Below are positions 20,001-32,000 of a DNA stretch of 64,000 bases, piece after piece (positions within the stretch are counted from its first letter, which is position 1; the number at the start of each line of letters is the position of its first letter). Under the pieces are notes generated by a model, which did not search any database, was not told the origin of the DNA, and was given only the letters and a program-made list of their open reading frames with translations. The DNA is taken from assembly GCA_010645155.1 (NCBI GenBank), contig CM021318.1, positions 10,343,331 to 10,407,330 of the forward strand, written 5' to 3'. Source of the stretch: Tigriopus japonicus. Taxonomy: Eukaryota > Arthropoda > Copepoda > Harpacticoida > Harpacticidae. The translations under genes were made by a program, and so were the position numbers.

Positions 20001-23000
20001 TCATCCATACTCCATCCATTTAATACGTACAGTGGGACCGATCAATAAAACAAACAGATCGCTAAGACACATGCAAGAATTATGGGAGAGAACCCCCAAC
20101 GTTTTCTCGTCCCTCTTTGGAACGTAAATTGGAGCCCAAACGACCTTATTGTGAATGCTTATCAAGTGTTGCGATTAAGACATTTTGTGCACGGTCTTCA
20201 ACTCGAGATCAAGGAGTGACACTCGGTTAAGTCACTAAAAGAGCATGACGATCTTTTCAACTGGATCACTGGCACACGGTCGAACGCGTGTTGTTCCTCA
20301 AAGATGTTCCTTTCGACAATTAGGGTGGTTCAAAACTCACCACAATGGTTGATTGACATGGATATCTCAATCAATTAGTGGACGCACCCGTCAGCAATAT
20401 GCTGAAATATACCTTCTCCTGATCATGTTTCTACAAAGTGTATCATGAACTGGAATGGAAGAAAGGACGTACTTTTCCCAATAGTATTCGATCATTCAGG
20501 TTTGCAATAGATGGTCCTCATTTTTTGTCAGATGATTGGCTTGAACAAGAGAAATCTTGAAAGCTCTTTCCCCATTAATCACATCAGCTATTTGGATTTT
20601 CTCCTTTTTTTGGTTGAGAAGATTTCTCTCATCATGGAAATGGATCTCCAACTTTTTTTGTGAAAGTTATGAACTGATAATCATCCATTTCTACAACAAT
20701 TCTAATGAACTCAAGTCTCAAGCGAGTCATATGATAGAACGATCGATATCCCTGCGACTTGTTCAAATAAAAATGACAGACGGAACGCTCTTGCACTGGA
20801 GTCGTCTTGCCGTGGAATCTGGGTTGTTCCATGGGAAATCTCCAGTCCATATGTCATTCCGGCGAAAACAATGCTCCCAAAGTTAACGCAGGTGTCTTCC
20901 ATGTCGATGTCACTAATACCCTCAAAGCCCATAAGACCAAACTAGGAGCTTCAGTGGACCATCACACCACGACAGCCATGAGCGGATGTTACGTACAGCT
21001 CATCGGATCCCAACCCTGTTTCTGAGATCCTCATCGCCTCTGTGCTTGGAAGCCAACATGTCATCTCTGGATAAATACAAGGGAGGAACGAACGGAGCGA
21101 ACTCGAGGCTTCTCCTCATTTACTTCTTCTTCCCTTTGGTATTCCTGAGTTCTATGGTATTTCCCAACAACTCACTCACAAGCTCGACCACTCTCTCTCT
21201 ACGTTTGGCACCCTAAAAGAGACTAGGGAGACCATTAGATGGCTAACCAATGCAGTGTAGAATACTGGTCCTCGACGCTTCTCTCCCTTATTTGGGTGAA
21301 TGACGTCATCATCCAAAAGCCTACCCAAATATCCCAGGAGTTCTCAGCACAAAAGGGATCCAGAGAACTGTTGAGGCTAGCTAGAATGAGGTGCTCTTTT
21401 GATCCTGCTACTTAAACTTGCAAAAGGCTCGAACTTGCTTCCATTGGTCTTTTTGAAACTTTGCTCGATTCCCGAACTCTTGCATATATGTATGTACCTA
21501 CTGCAAGCGCTAATTCGCTATTGAAACTTGGGTTTCGTTCAATGAATATTAATAACATCATGGTTGGTTCATGATAGAGGAAAATCATTAGCTCTGAATG
21601 AGTATCATGACAGGAGATCTGATCTGGCTTTAGATCGCGCTCCAGCTGCCTCGAGCCATTGAGCCATTGGCGCTTTCAAACTTGACTTTTCAGAGTGGAT
21701 TAGATGGAAAAAATCCCAACGATGATGTGAGCTAGTTCCAGAATGAGTTCCTCTTTTTTCTTTTCCGGGCCAACCAACCTCATTCAATCTTTCAGAGTTT
21801 CTAGTATGTCAGAGGGAAAAATTCATGACCATCAAGGGACGGGCTCAACGATTGGGACGATGGGTGTGAATCCAGTGTCTCGGTTCCACTCCGAGATTGA
21901 ATGTATCTCGCTTGGATGGAATCACTTCACACCCTCATTTTTCGTTCCATTTCTCCGACTGGAACAGATCGATAAAACGAGCTCGAGAATACTGTGAAGT
22001 GTCAGCGAGGGCGACAATATTCAAATCATATGCTGCCAATGGTTGTTGATCTCAACTACTTCGTGAATTTCTCTAAAAGCTCTGCCGTAGCTCGAATGGG
22101 TGAGAACTACTTGTAGTGAAGTTTCGGGAGTCCTTATTGATTTCTTTGATCCACATCCACATTGTCGTAAATGGTTTGTAGTCGCTAGCAGAGGGCTTCG
22201 CTGTGGCTTATCTCTTATTTCCCTTTGTGACCCGTGGGATTTCTTCAGCATGTGTATTTGCACTCTTAAAATACCAACAGAATCTAGCATTACATCAAAA
22301 TCTGTGTCAAAAGCCTTTAGTTAAATAGTAAAATAAAATGAAATATTTTATTCTTTATATGGTAAGGATAACGTCTAAAACCTTCAAAGAATGTAGCATT
22401 GCCAACCTCAGACGTTCACCGAAAGTACTTGCCCGCCTAATCAAAATTCAATTCGACCTCGTTCTGGCATCTCCCTGCTTCATTCTAAACAAAAGACTAT
22501 TGCTTTTTCAAGTTTCAATAAAATAAATATTTAGAGCATCAACAAGTTCGTTCTCTTTTTCTATTACTGTTGGGTCATCGTTTAGGTGTGCAAATACGTG
22601 AAGCGTGAGTCTTGTCAAGTGAAAAGGGAAAATGTTGGCGCGTGGCTTGGTGGATATCGATCTCGTGGGTCATTGACGAGGGATCGTTGGGAAAACTTCC
22701 TAATGCGAGAAAATGTAATTATAAAGATTTATCACGAAGATGCTGCCCGAGCTAATGGCTTTCAGCTTGACTGGATACATCAAATGCGGCAGCAATGTCA
22801 TTAAGGACCTTTACCTTTGTTAACTCGTCCTCCGATGAAAAATATGATTCTCTGCACTTAGCTTGTTGTAGTATTGCGGTATGTGTTTGCGGTTATGGTA
22901 ACAATGTTTTGGGAAATGCTGCACTTGGCAGTCTTGAAAAAAAATTAATCTAATTCCATCTTGCTTTGAAAGTCCTTCAATTATCTGGCTTTTTGTTGTA

Positions 23001-25282
23001 GGTTGTCTATTTTGATCATCATTTTGGAATCTAGACATTTACACACTCCAGATGAAGCTGAAGCTCACGACATCCACGACCATCATCCCATTCTCAAAGA
23101 ACTCTTGTCTCCCGATGACAAATGTTGGAAAACGGAACCATTCCAGGTGGTTGAGGCCTGTGATCTCTGCTCAGGTACTTAGATGAGGCTCTAATAAGTA
23201 AGCTAGAAATGCTCTAACATTCTCAAAGAACACTGCATAGGTCAATCAAATTTTGAAAGAAGGTTAAGCAGAGTCTCAAATGAGGGTGAGTTGGCACAGA
23301 TTTCGATGTTGCATTTAATGGTTCAAAAAATTTCCTCATGAACCGCTTCAAACATAAAAATAATAAATAAAAAAAAGAAAATAATATAATATAATTCAAA
23401 TCATAAAATAAAAAGTACTCGTATGCATTAGAAATATGGAGCTAATGAGTACAGACCACCTCAGATGAGGTGAAAATTCAATGAATTGGACTCAAAGGAT
23501 TGTAACGTCATTGACAGTAATTCAAATGAGAAAATTAAAAAGGAAGGAATTGAAGACATTTTCGAAAACCAGCATTTGTTTGACAACTATATATGACAGC
23601 AATGTGTTATTTCCTTGAGAAATAGATATGGCTTTAAGGTCTTAAACGCTAACTAAAGTAGACCTGGCATTTGGTTGATTTTTCCCGAAATATACGATTG
23701 TTAATTGATTTTTCGATGTTTCGAGAAAAAATCAATTATCCTTGAAATTGCCGAAATATTGAACTAATGACAAGTATTTTAAGAATACCGTCATTGCTTG
23801 CCCCATAAAGTTCTCCCATTCCAATTTTAAAATGTATTCCTACAATCAATGAAAAAAGTGTGCGACCAAAAAAAAATTTGAAATTGAATTGTACTCATTT
23901 ATTCAACATTGTGTTTTTTGGATATATAAGACTTAGGCTTGTTTAACCGAAAAAACCTTTGCTCTGTATTCCAGAAACTGAGATTGCCAACAAAAGCCCG
24001 GTTGTATGTGTGGCTAAAGGCAAGAAAGAACTCGTTGAATGCACAACAGCGATGAAACGAACATACCGAAGGTAAGTAGTGATAGTGATTTCATTCCCTT
24101 TTAGTTCAACTTGTTGGAATGACAAATTATAAAATATAGCTTCGCACCTTCCCATGGAGTTATTGTTTGATGATCTGACAAAGATATGCGGTAATTCGAC
24201 CCCCCTTTCTTTATTACACAGGTGACACTTCGAAAAACGAACAAGCAGTCCCAAGAGCATGCAAATTCAAAAACATTTTGAAATATTTTGTTTTTCCATT
24301 TCATCCCCATCGAACACAAAAATTTGTCATGAAATAATTTGCTTATCTAGTTACCCTTATTTTTCATTTTTACCAACTTGAATGATTGTGTAAAGCAATT
24401 TGCAATTGGGTTGTTGGTGTGATTGCGATAAATATACAAGTCCTAACTGAGGTGAGCAAATTGAAAGGAAACTGTATTTTAGTCCTTTTTCCATTGCTTC
24501 CATATTTGGTATCCTCAGATGCTGCTGATCATCAGGCTTTTGGGTTGTATTCCATATTTTCCCATTTCTTGGTCAAATATTTTCCTTTCCTTTTGCCAAA
24601 TTTTAAGCCCTCCTTAACAAGCTTTATTAATTTGTTTGCTTGTCTTACTCACAATTCATCAGGATATAAACCTGTAACAAACACCCAACAACCCCATTTG
24701 TTTTTTTGGTTGGTTGGAGTTTTTTACTACAGCTACAAGGAATGTGATTCCAATTGAGAATTTCTTGAAAGAAAGTTTCAGAACCAAAAAAATCTGAAAT
24801 GTTACCTAAAACGTCTAGAATGAATGAATACACATGTATGCCATCTTTGCATAGCAGCAAGATTTTTAATGCTTGATAATTACAATATGAAAGAATATGA
24901 ACTTAAATGTTGTGGAACCGACAAGAAATGTTCTGACACCATGTAAGTAAAAATAATAATTTGGTGTCATCCCGTGGTCCTCTTCACATGTTACTTTGAA
25001 GGCCCAATTTACATTTTCTCATAAAGTTTGGGATAACTTTCAAGTTCTTATTTATTTTAAGCTGATTAGATTCCATCAGTGACACAAACTCTAATATTTG
25101 GCTGATTTTACTATTTCAGTTGTGATGTGGTTCCGTGGATAGAAGAGCGTCGATTTTGGACTTTTGAGGGCGTGTTAACTTTCCTTGGCTTTTGCTCTGC
25201 CATGGTCGTGTTTGTGAGGCAGAAACAACTTGACCACAAGATGTATCTGAGGATTCAAAGACAAATCGCTTCAGGAGTGTAG
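17090..25282 (+). CDS. JTB: JTB (jumping translocation breakpoint) family membrane protein
   Basis: Exons 17090-17409, 23002-23174, 23975-24071 and 25120-25282 join in phase to 250 residues. The hydrophobic helix RRMILFIALLGGLSILIIIL is created exactly by the exon 1/2 junction. The lumenal part holds conserved cysteine spacing (C-DLC, then C-x10-C-x10-C). It is followed by ERRFWTFEG and a second membrane segment (VLTFLGFCSAMVVF) and ends RQKQLDHK...RKQIxSG-like, the diagnostic JTB tail. Vertebrate JTB (146 residues) is a small type I membrane protein linked to mitochondria and cell division. Here 88 Ser/Pro-rich residues precede Met89 (ATG 17354). Starting at Met89 would give a normal signal peptide, so the true start is open. 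Intron 1 (5592 bp) contains Hey on the other strand. Confidence 0.82.
17674..18633 (-). CDS. Hey: Hey-type bHLH-Orange transcriptional repressor (Notch target)
   Basis: A 319-residue single exon; the first true ATG is at 18633. The basic region RKRRRGVIEKRRRDRINNSL has Gly where Hairy/E(spl) proteins have Pro, the defining feature of Hey. The helix-loop-helix follows through KLEKAEILQMTVEHLK, then an Orange domain (about 105-150, GFRECAAEVARYL). The protein ends with YRPWGAPEMA, the Hey tetrapeptide and tail, instead of WRPW. A His/Gln-rich stretch and a Ser/Thr-rich region lie between. Hey proteins repress transcription downstream of Notch. The gene sits entirely inside JTB intron 1 in antisense, with its 3' end 264 bp from JTB exon 1. 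Lack of introns within the bHLH is unusual for the family; upstream non-coding exons cannot be excluded. Confidence 0.93.
   Translation of the reverse strand: MNGLKRSLSPCSDMDDYSEDGRDNCTVTGSDMHGHTSTRKRRRGVIEKRRRDRINNSLNDLKRLVPTALEKSGSAKLEKAEILQMTVEHLKMVSSKGFTDINYDPHRFAMDYHNIGFRECAAEVARYLVAVEGMDVQDPLRIRLMSHLQMFAAQKDFGRTHVTGTPSYMPAQTNAWSGYSTPSNSYQQHHQHQHHQLATPPSFETVKASTPLNETPILDPSTGYYALSNSSRLNSSTPTTSENHYMDNSHSSSLMSTPGSAGHFSSQFSFSSTSGHHSSYSSPPIASTAQPTELSLSTHNSHGQKQPPYRPWGAPEMAC
18634..23001. other. Rest of JTB intron 1 / Hey upstream region
   Basis: About 4.4 kb without a supported gene. It must contain the Hey promoter. One GTGGGAA core of a CSL/Su(H) site is at 19105-19111, about 470 bp upstream of the Hey start. 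Frames at 18642-19277 and 20557-20886 are open but show no family features. No repeat family is recognised. Confidence 0.4.
24858..24942 (+). other. JTB: Candidate alternative JTB exon (3b)
   Basis: 85 nt between tandem acceptors TAGCAG (24852-24857) and a GTAAGT donor. It has the same entry and exit phase as the 97-nt exon at 23975-24071. Its end, YELKCCGTDKKCSDTI before the Cys of the last exon, can be laid over KELVECTTAMKRTYRS: both give EL, then C-x10-C. It lacks the upstream Cys of the main exon and adds two others. It could be a mutually exclusive exon, or a chance open stretch. Confidence 0.4.
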
Positions 25283-26005
25283 GCGAAATTCGATCCCAAT
25301 GTTGTTGGTGTTGACTAATTCTCTGACGACCTTTCAAAATACGACGTGCATTCAACGACCTTTCTAATGAGATGATGTATTTTCCGTTGGGTTCGTCTCA
25401 AGAGTTACCCTTGAATGTGATTGATTCATCGTTGCCGCCACGAAATCATTCCAATCCTCTTTGCCTTGAGGGACAGACAGGTCGTGTTTTTTGAGTTTCC
25501 TTTGATGACAGGTCTTTTGAAGACTTCTTACGCAAATACCAGTCCGTGGCACATCTCGGTAGAAGAATGCAAGTAATTCTCCTTAATGGCTGAATCTGTG
25601 GTGTAGATGTCGAGTGTCTGTGGTTCATTTGTGCCAACTTGATCATGTATCACTATTTGTTCCAAACCATAGAGTCGAATTCATTAATAATAAAGAAAAG
25701 AACTATAGCTCATTGTGAAAGACGAACTTCTTCGTTCTGGGGATAAAAGTTTTCTCCTCAATAAATATCCATTATCTACTTTGTTCCAGTTCCTCCCACC
25801 GTCCTGTCAAGCAATCGAACGAATTCGTCCCTCATCTAATTTGAACTAAATTCACTTACGTTCCTTCCTGAAACCTCGCCTTGAATAATTGAAGCCTGGC
25901 AAATCCAAGGCTTTTAGTATCGACACAAATTGGCTGGATCTTGATATCGATCGGACTCTGCCAACCATTGCAAAAAGTGTGTGTGCATGCGCGTAAAGGA
26001 CCAAA
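25283..26005. other. JTB 3' UTR and GSTCD 5' region
   Basis: AATAAA at 25688-25693 is a candidate JTB polyadenylation signal. No other feature is recognised; short minus-strand frames here look fortuitous. Confidence 0.4.
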
Positions 26006-29000
26006 ATGAAGGCTGCTCCTGACATTAATAACGGCCGTCCTTGGGACAAATCCTGTAGCTACAACATTGGCCAAGCCACTCTCCAACTCTTCATCGAAGT
26101 GAGCCCCAGTGAAATTGGAGATGGAGCAGTGTCTCCTCAAACTTTAGCCTTGCTTTCCGCCTTGGACTTTGCCGCATGTCAAGGTCAATTTGAACTCCAC
26201 TTGGTGGAAACGTCTAGCGGGTCCAGTAATTGTGTTGTTCCCATTCGTGTGGAAGAACACTATCATCCCACGAGATATCCTTCGAAGGCGGATGTACCGC
26301 AAATGGTCAGATATTGTGTTCTTCCGGCAATTTATGTCGAGGGCAAGAATATCTGCATCACGGGATTGTGCTCGGTGGTTCGATTCCTGGTCAAACGAGC
26401 GGAAACACGGCTCGATTTACTCGGTTATCAAGGTAAAGGCACAACTAAGACAGAGAGAGAGAGAGAAAGAAGGCGGGAAGAGAAAGAGAACGAGAAAGAG
26501 AGACTGTATTTTCAACGATAGCAATATCTTAATGGCTGAACGCTTTAGACACTTCTTACGAGGGCTATAAATTGAATCCAGATACGTGGAGTTGGTCCTT
26601 AAGACAAAAGCGGGAATGTATGGAAATTCGGCACACAGGAAGCCCTAATGGAGTATAATGGAATAAATGAGCTCTAATCCTATTGGAAGTTGGAATAATC
26701 AAGGCCTTGATATTGTAATATTGAACCAAGATTTAGTCAGTCTAGAAATCAGACAAGCCAACTCAAATTCCTTTCGGAAATCAGTAGTATTTGAAAATCT
26801 AGATAATTCTTTGTGGTAGGTTTTTTTTTAAATTCGAAATTAACAATGAATGAATTTTCAATTGATGTGTCTTGTCTTTAAAAGGGAATTGTCTTAGTGC
26901 TCCAGCTGAGGTTTCCACATGGACTGCATTTTGCGAGGTCGGTCTCCCTGGTGCACTGGATCAACTTCTAAAGGATTTTCTTCCACCGAATGGAACTATG
27001 AAACAACAAAGGTCAGTTGAGTTACTTTGAGGTTTCTTGCTCTTATGTTTTTGATTAAGTGCAAGAGGATCATCTACGTAGAGATAGGCTATTGGAATTG
27101 TGTCCTTTCTCCATTTGCAAATCAACGATATTGAAATGTGAGTGTATGCTACTCTACTCTAGAATCTACAATATCTGGAATCTGCAAGTGACAACTCTTT
27201 CAGCTTTCTAAAGCAATTATTGCACTTGTCTAAAATGTCATTGATCACTTACAGTCAGTTCATAAAACTTGGCTATCTTGAATCACGGACTGGAAACTTT
27301 TAAAAACTAATTTGATAGACCTCACAAGAAAAAAATTATTGTCTCTTTTGATATTTGTAATCCGCAAATAAAAGATTCCGATTTGTAGAAATTGTGAGAT
27401 AAGTTTGTTTTCCATGGAACTTTTCCATTACTTTCTAAGGAAATGTCACGTCAATATTTCAGGCACAAGGGTTATCTCCTTCCTCTGGAAATGGCTAAAT
27501 TTGAGGTTCATCTCCATCAACCGGTCAGGGTTCATAATATTCGCAAGAGAATGCAAACTCAGCTCACAAAAAAATCCCATAAAGGAGGAAATGTGGGCGA
27601 TGAAAAAAGTTCAAGCACTGTTGTTGAACTCGTCCTTGACCCGGGATGCAGCCACATCACAAAGGCCGTTTTTGTGGAGCGAGGTTGCGAAAAAGTCCTC
27701 GACTCGCAAAGTGGACGCAAAATCGATGCCATCCAGGAGTTTGCGCAAAATCAACATATCTTTGCCGAGGGTAAGTTCAGTACGTATTCCCGATATTGAA
27801 CCACCTAGCACTTCAGTATCTTACTTTTTGCAACCTTTTGCTTGAGCAATAAACTTACTAGTTTTACGTAGATGGGTCGACCAAGAAGGGAAGTAAATTT
27901 GTTTGAAACTTCCTCTTTTTTTGTCTGCCCTTTTTCAACTTAATTTCTCCATGCCCTAGGCAATTTATGGCCAGCCTTATTTACCGTGCAAATCCGCAAG
28001 CCACTTATTCTTGTGAGTTCTTCTTTGCGCTCATTTGGTCTTCGTACATTTTGCGAATAACCTATTTAAGGCTAAAGAAGGGCTTTCCAATGGCATCCTC
28101 AAAAGAGGGAATTCAATCAATTCTACTCCCACCACGATCTCCATTGAGTTCAATTCGAGTCCGCCGTTATTTATTGGCTTCGTAAGAATACATTTCCATT
28201 CTCGTTTCAGGCCCAGATCCGCTGCTTTCGGATGTTTTACTATTTCCGCACTTTTGGCTTATGAGGAAACTCGTTTCGGATCTTTTGGAGATCGTGCCCA
28301 GCACTAAATCTTGGTTCCATCGCCTCCAAGATGAACTTCACTTGAACGAGATCGTTGATCGGTTGGTGGCTGGAGATCCGATCATCGCCAATGTCGATGA
28401 AAGCATCAACGCGAAGCCTGTCTCAATTGGCACCGAAAAATTGGTTGTCTCCACGGACAAAGAGGCCTCATCGTTGGGACAGACGATGAACGACGAGAGC
28501 GAGCCCAAATTAATGATCATCGATGGGATCGAATTCACCCTCCCACCCACCAAATTGGTCTCCCTATACAAAAGTGACCCCAGTCGACAGAACCCGAATG
28601 CCAAGATCTTCACCCGTCAACACGACATCGATCGGATCTTCAATTGGTTCTCGGAGCATGCCAATGGTGATGACCTCATACTTCGCCGACGAGAACAAAC
28701 CCTATCAGAAACGGCGGAGCTTCTTTCGCCATCCAAGGCCGACAAAGACGGGAACGACAAGAAATCGAACAAAATTGATTGGAGCTCTTTGCCTCATTTA
28801 GTTCATCCCATGGGCGGCATGCTGCCCGAGAAACGTCTATTGAAGAAGTGTCAACAATTGGAAAACCTGGCCTCAGCCGTGCTCGATGTTGTCGCAAGTA
28901 AGTTCAGATGAAGAAAGGGGAAGAAGGAAGCCATTGAATAATTTATTATCCACATTGACACAACGTTTCCAGAGTAGGCCCACTATGGGGAGTTGAGACA

Positions 29001-32000
29001 CACAGAATGAGAGAGAGAAAAAAAAAACACAATTCTCTACTTGGAGCTTTTTCTCAAAAGTATTCGTGTCGTTTCATCCTGAGCTAAAGGAAGAATCCGT
29101 CTTGAATTCATTTTCATGTAAAAAAACGAGGAGAACCTATGGGTGGAGGTGAATCATTATAGCGCTCTATTGACACACACATGCTTTGAAACAAATGAAG
29201 GCGAAGAGCAATCGAGGCCGGGGTTGAACTCGTAATTGTTTCCCCTTTTCAATCATTAGCCTTGCCAGAACCTGAGCAATTGTTCTCGTTTTACAGACAA
29301 AGAAAGGAAAGGACAGACAGTTACTTGGCTGGCACTAACCTTGGCGCAAATTGCTTTTTACCTGCTTGATCCCCTCTTCCATCCGTTTTAGGCGTTTTGT
29401 CCTTGGGCGCGACACTGTTCTTCTTGTCCTTAGGGAGACTTAGATCAGTTAGGCATGCTACCATACTCACTGTACGTACTTGGTTTAGTCATGTAACAAG
29501 AAACAACACGTACTTTCTTGGGTTGACTGTACTGTACTCTGAGGTGTTCCTGAATTAGACCTCATTTTGACACTTCCCTATTGGAAGATCCTTTACGAGA
29601 AGTGATGTATCGGTTCGGTTCGAGGCAATTTGGCTACCTCCCCGGATCCAGGGTACAAAGAATGAATATTGGATGCCAAACCAAGTTTAGTTTCACTTAG
29701 AATCCTACTTCAACCCTGTCGTGCTCTTCAAAGTTCTTGCAGTGCGTTCACTTTCATTAAAGTGCCTCCTGTAAAAGGGAGCTATCGAAAGCCGATGGAT
29801 GCTCGTCAACTTTCGAGAGTGAGTGGGGCTTTAATGGACGGGCCAAGGAAGAATCTCTCAAGCCTGTTGTGACAAGTTCTACCTCAATCAAATGATAAGG
29901 CTTTGCCCAATGTTTAGTGGTGTCCTTGCTAAAGAGATGACTTCTCTCGTTATTGGCATCGTGAGCTCAAGTGGATTCGGCAATTTGAAGTTTTACCTAG
30001 AAAAAAGTTTTTTTAGGTTAGATTCGACCACGTACTTTTTTTATCTTATTGTGTACTTGCAAAGAATTACCATCAATTTCAACTACAGGCCTTCTGAAAA
30101 AGTTCTTTCGAGTTGATGCATTGTAGTCTCAAAACGTAGAACTACAGACATTGGAAAGCCCAGTTTCCAAAAGAAAAGAGAAAAAAGAAAATCTTATCAA
30201 GTAGTAGGGGAGTAGAAAATTTCAATGTTTTGGACCTATTTTGCACAAATCCCTCAAGTATTCCAACTTCAACATCAAATTAGCCGAGGTTTTTGAACGC
30301 ATGTGATATCAAGAGTTCAAAAGCGCCCACTTTGATGAAGATAGTCTCCATTCCTTTTTGCTGCTGATATAAGTTACCCCTAGGGTTTCCAACAAACCTG
30401 AACCCGAAAACCGGATTGAGAGAAAAACAAGGAACTCAAACTGAGCGTAGGAAAACAATTTGTAACTTATTTTTAGAGCCACTGTAATTAAAAGAGTCAT
30501 CACATTGATATATAGATTCAATTGAATCTTTCAATTGAATCAATTGAACATTCAAAAACAAGAGATTCAAAAGTTTATTGCTTTTTTTACCATGTAATTA
30601 AAGTAACAAGGGTTTACTTGGCCATTCAAGTTTTATTTCCCGCTAACATGGTCAAAAAGTTGCCTATTTTTTCCCCTTAAAAATTGTTTGTTTGCTGAAA
30701 ATTTCAAGAACTGGCAAACTTTTTGTGTGAGTGCTAGTCTCCGTGTCCATGGGCTACATCAAAAAGCTGGATTCAAAATTGTTGTATCAAGAAAAAAGCC
30801 AAAGACAAATATGGAACCGAGTTTTTCAAAAAGCCGGATGTCAATCTCGGTTTATTTTCAAAACCAGTTTTTTGCGGGGAAACACGAGTTACCACAAGTC
30901 ACATGGAGAAAAAGTTACCCATCCGCTCAAACTTTGTGTGCTTTTCCACTTTTCCACCGTCTGTGGTCGGTTCCATTCTTGGTTTTACATGCTCTTACTA
31001 TTTGCGGAAGGTGGGGACACCAAAATTCAAGTCAATGTAAAAAAATAACCCAGCCATGGGACCATTAGAAAACCCTTTTCATTTGACCTTTTGGATTTCG
31101 GTGATTCTCGAAAAAAAATAAAGTCTTCGTGGGCAAGTCTTGTATTCTCCAGTATGGACTAACCTGTACAAGGACGTACAAAGAGACAGCAAAGTTGAAC
31201 GAAATGGAAGTGTTCTTCCAACGTGGCCAGCCGGAATAGCCCAACCTTTTTTTGTTTTCCAGAAATATTTTGCCAAAAACAAGAGGTACTAATCTTCTGC
31301 TAGATTGTAACTAATGTTTAGCATGCCATTCCCATTGCTTAGAAACGAGAAAGGCCGGTGAATCTTGTGGGAAACACCTGAACACGACACCTACATTACT
31401 CATCTGACGGCAGTCTATTTCAGCGTCACTCATTCAGCACGAGCAATCAAAATATTTTTTGTTTTCCCCCAATTTCTTCTCCTTAGATGAGCGAGTTGAA
31501 TGGTCGAAAAATGGACAACGAGAACCTGTGACGACCCCGACCTTTGACTCATCACAACCATCGAACCATCCCAGAGATCACTTTGGTGATCGAGTATGGC
31601 CTATCATCGTGGACTTTTGTTCCGGTGGTGGACACTTGGGGATTCTCTTGGCATTTTTGTTACCTCAAGCGCAAATCTACTTAGTAGAAAACAAAGAGGA
31701 GTCCCTTCGGAGAGCCTTTGAGCGAGTGGACAAGTTAGGTGAGTGGTCTCTTCCTTTGCCTCTCTTCCATCTGATATTTGTACTTAGCTTTTCATGACGG
31801 TCTTATGCAGCCAATGGTAGCTTGACATTCGAATCCCACCAACCGTTCTGTTTTCAGACGGTAGATCATCAATCAACTTGGGAAAAACATAACCACTGTC
31901 CAACAACTTGTCATGGTTTTTCTCCGCCTGGCTGTTGTTGCCGCAGTTGGAAAATTGCCTTATATTTTGATCGAAAACGTGAGCCAATGTTCGAAGGACA

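Noticed and set aside
24862..24942. In-frame 81-nt cassette exon of JTB between exons 3 and 4
   Set aside because: It would need a weak acceptor GCAAG. The direct join already rebuilds the conserved C-x10-C, so a mutually exclusive reading with the CAG acceptor at 24857 is better.
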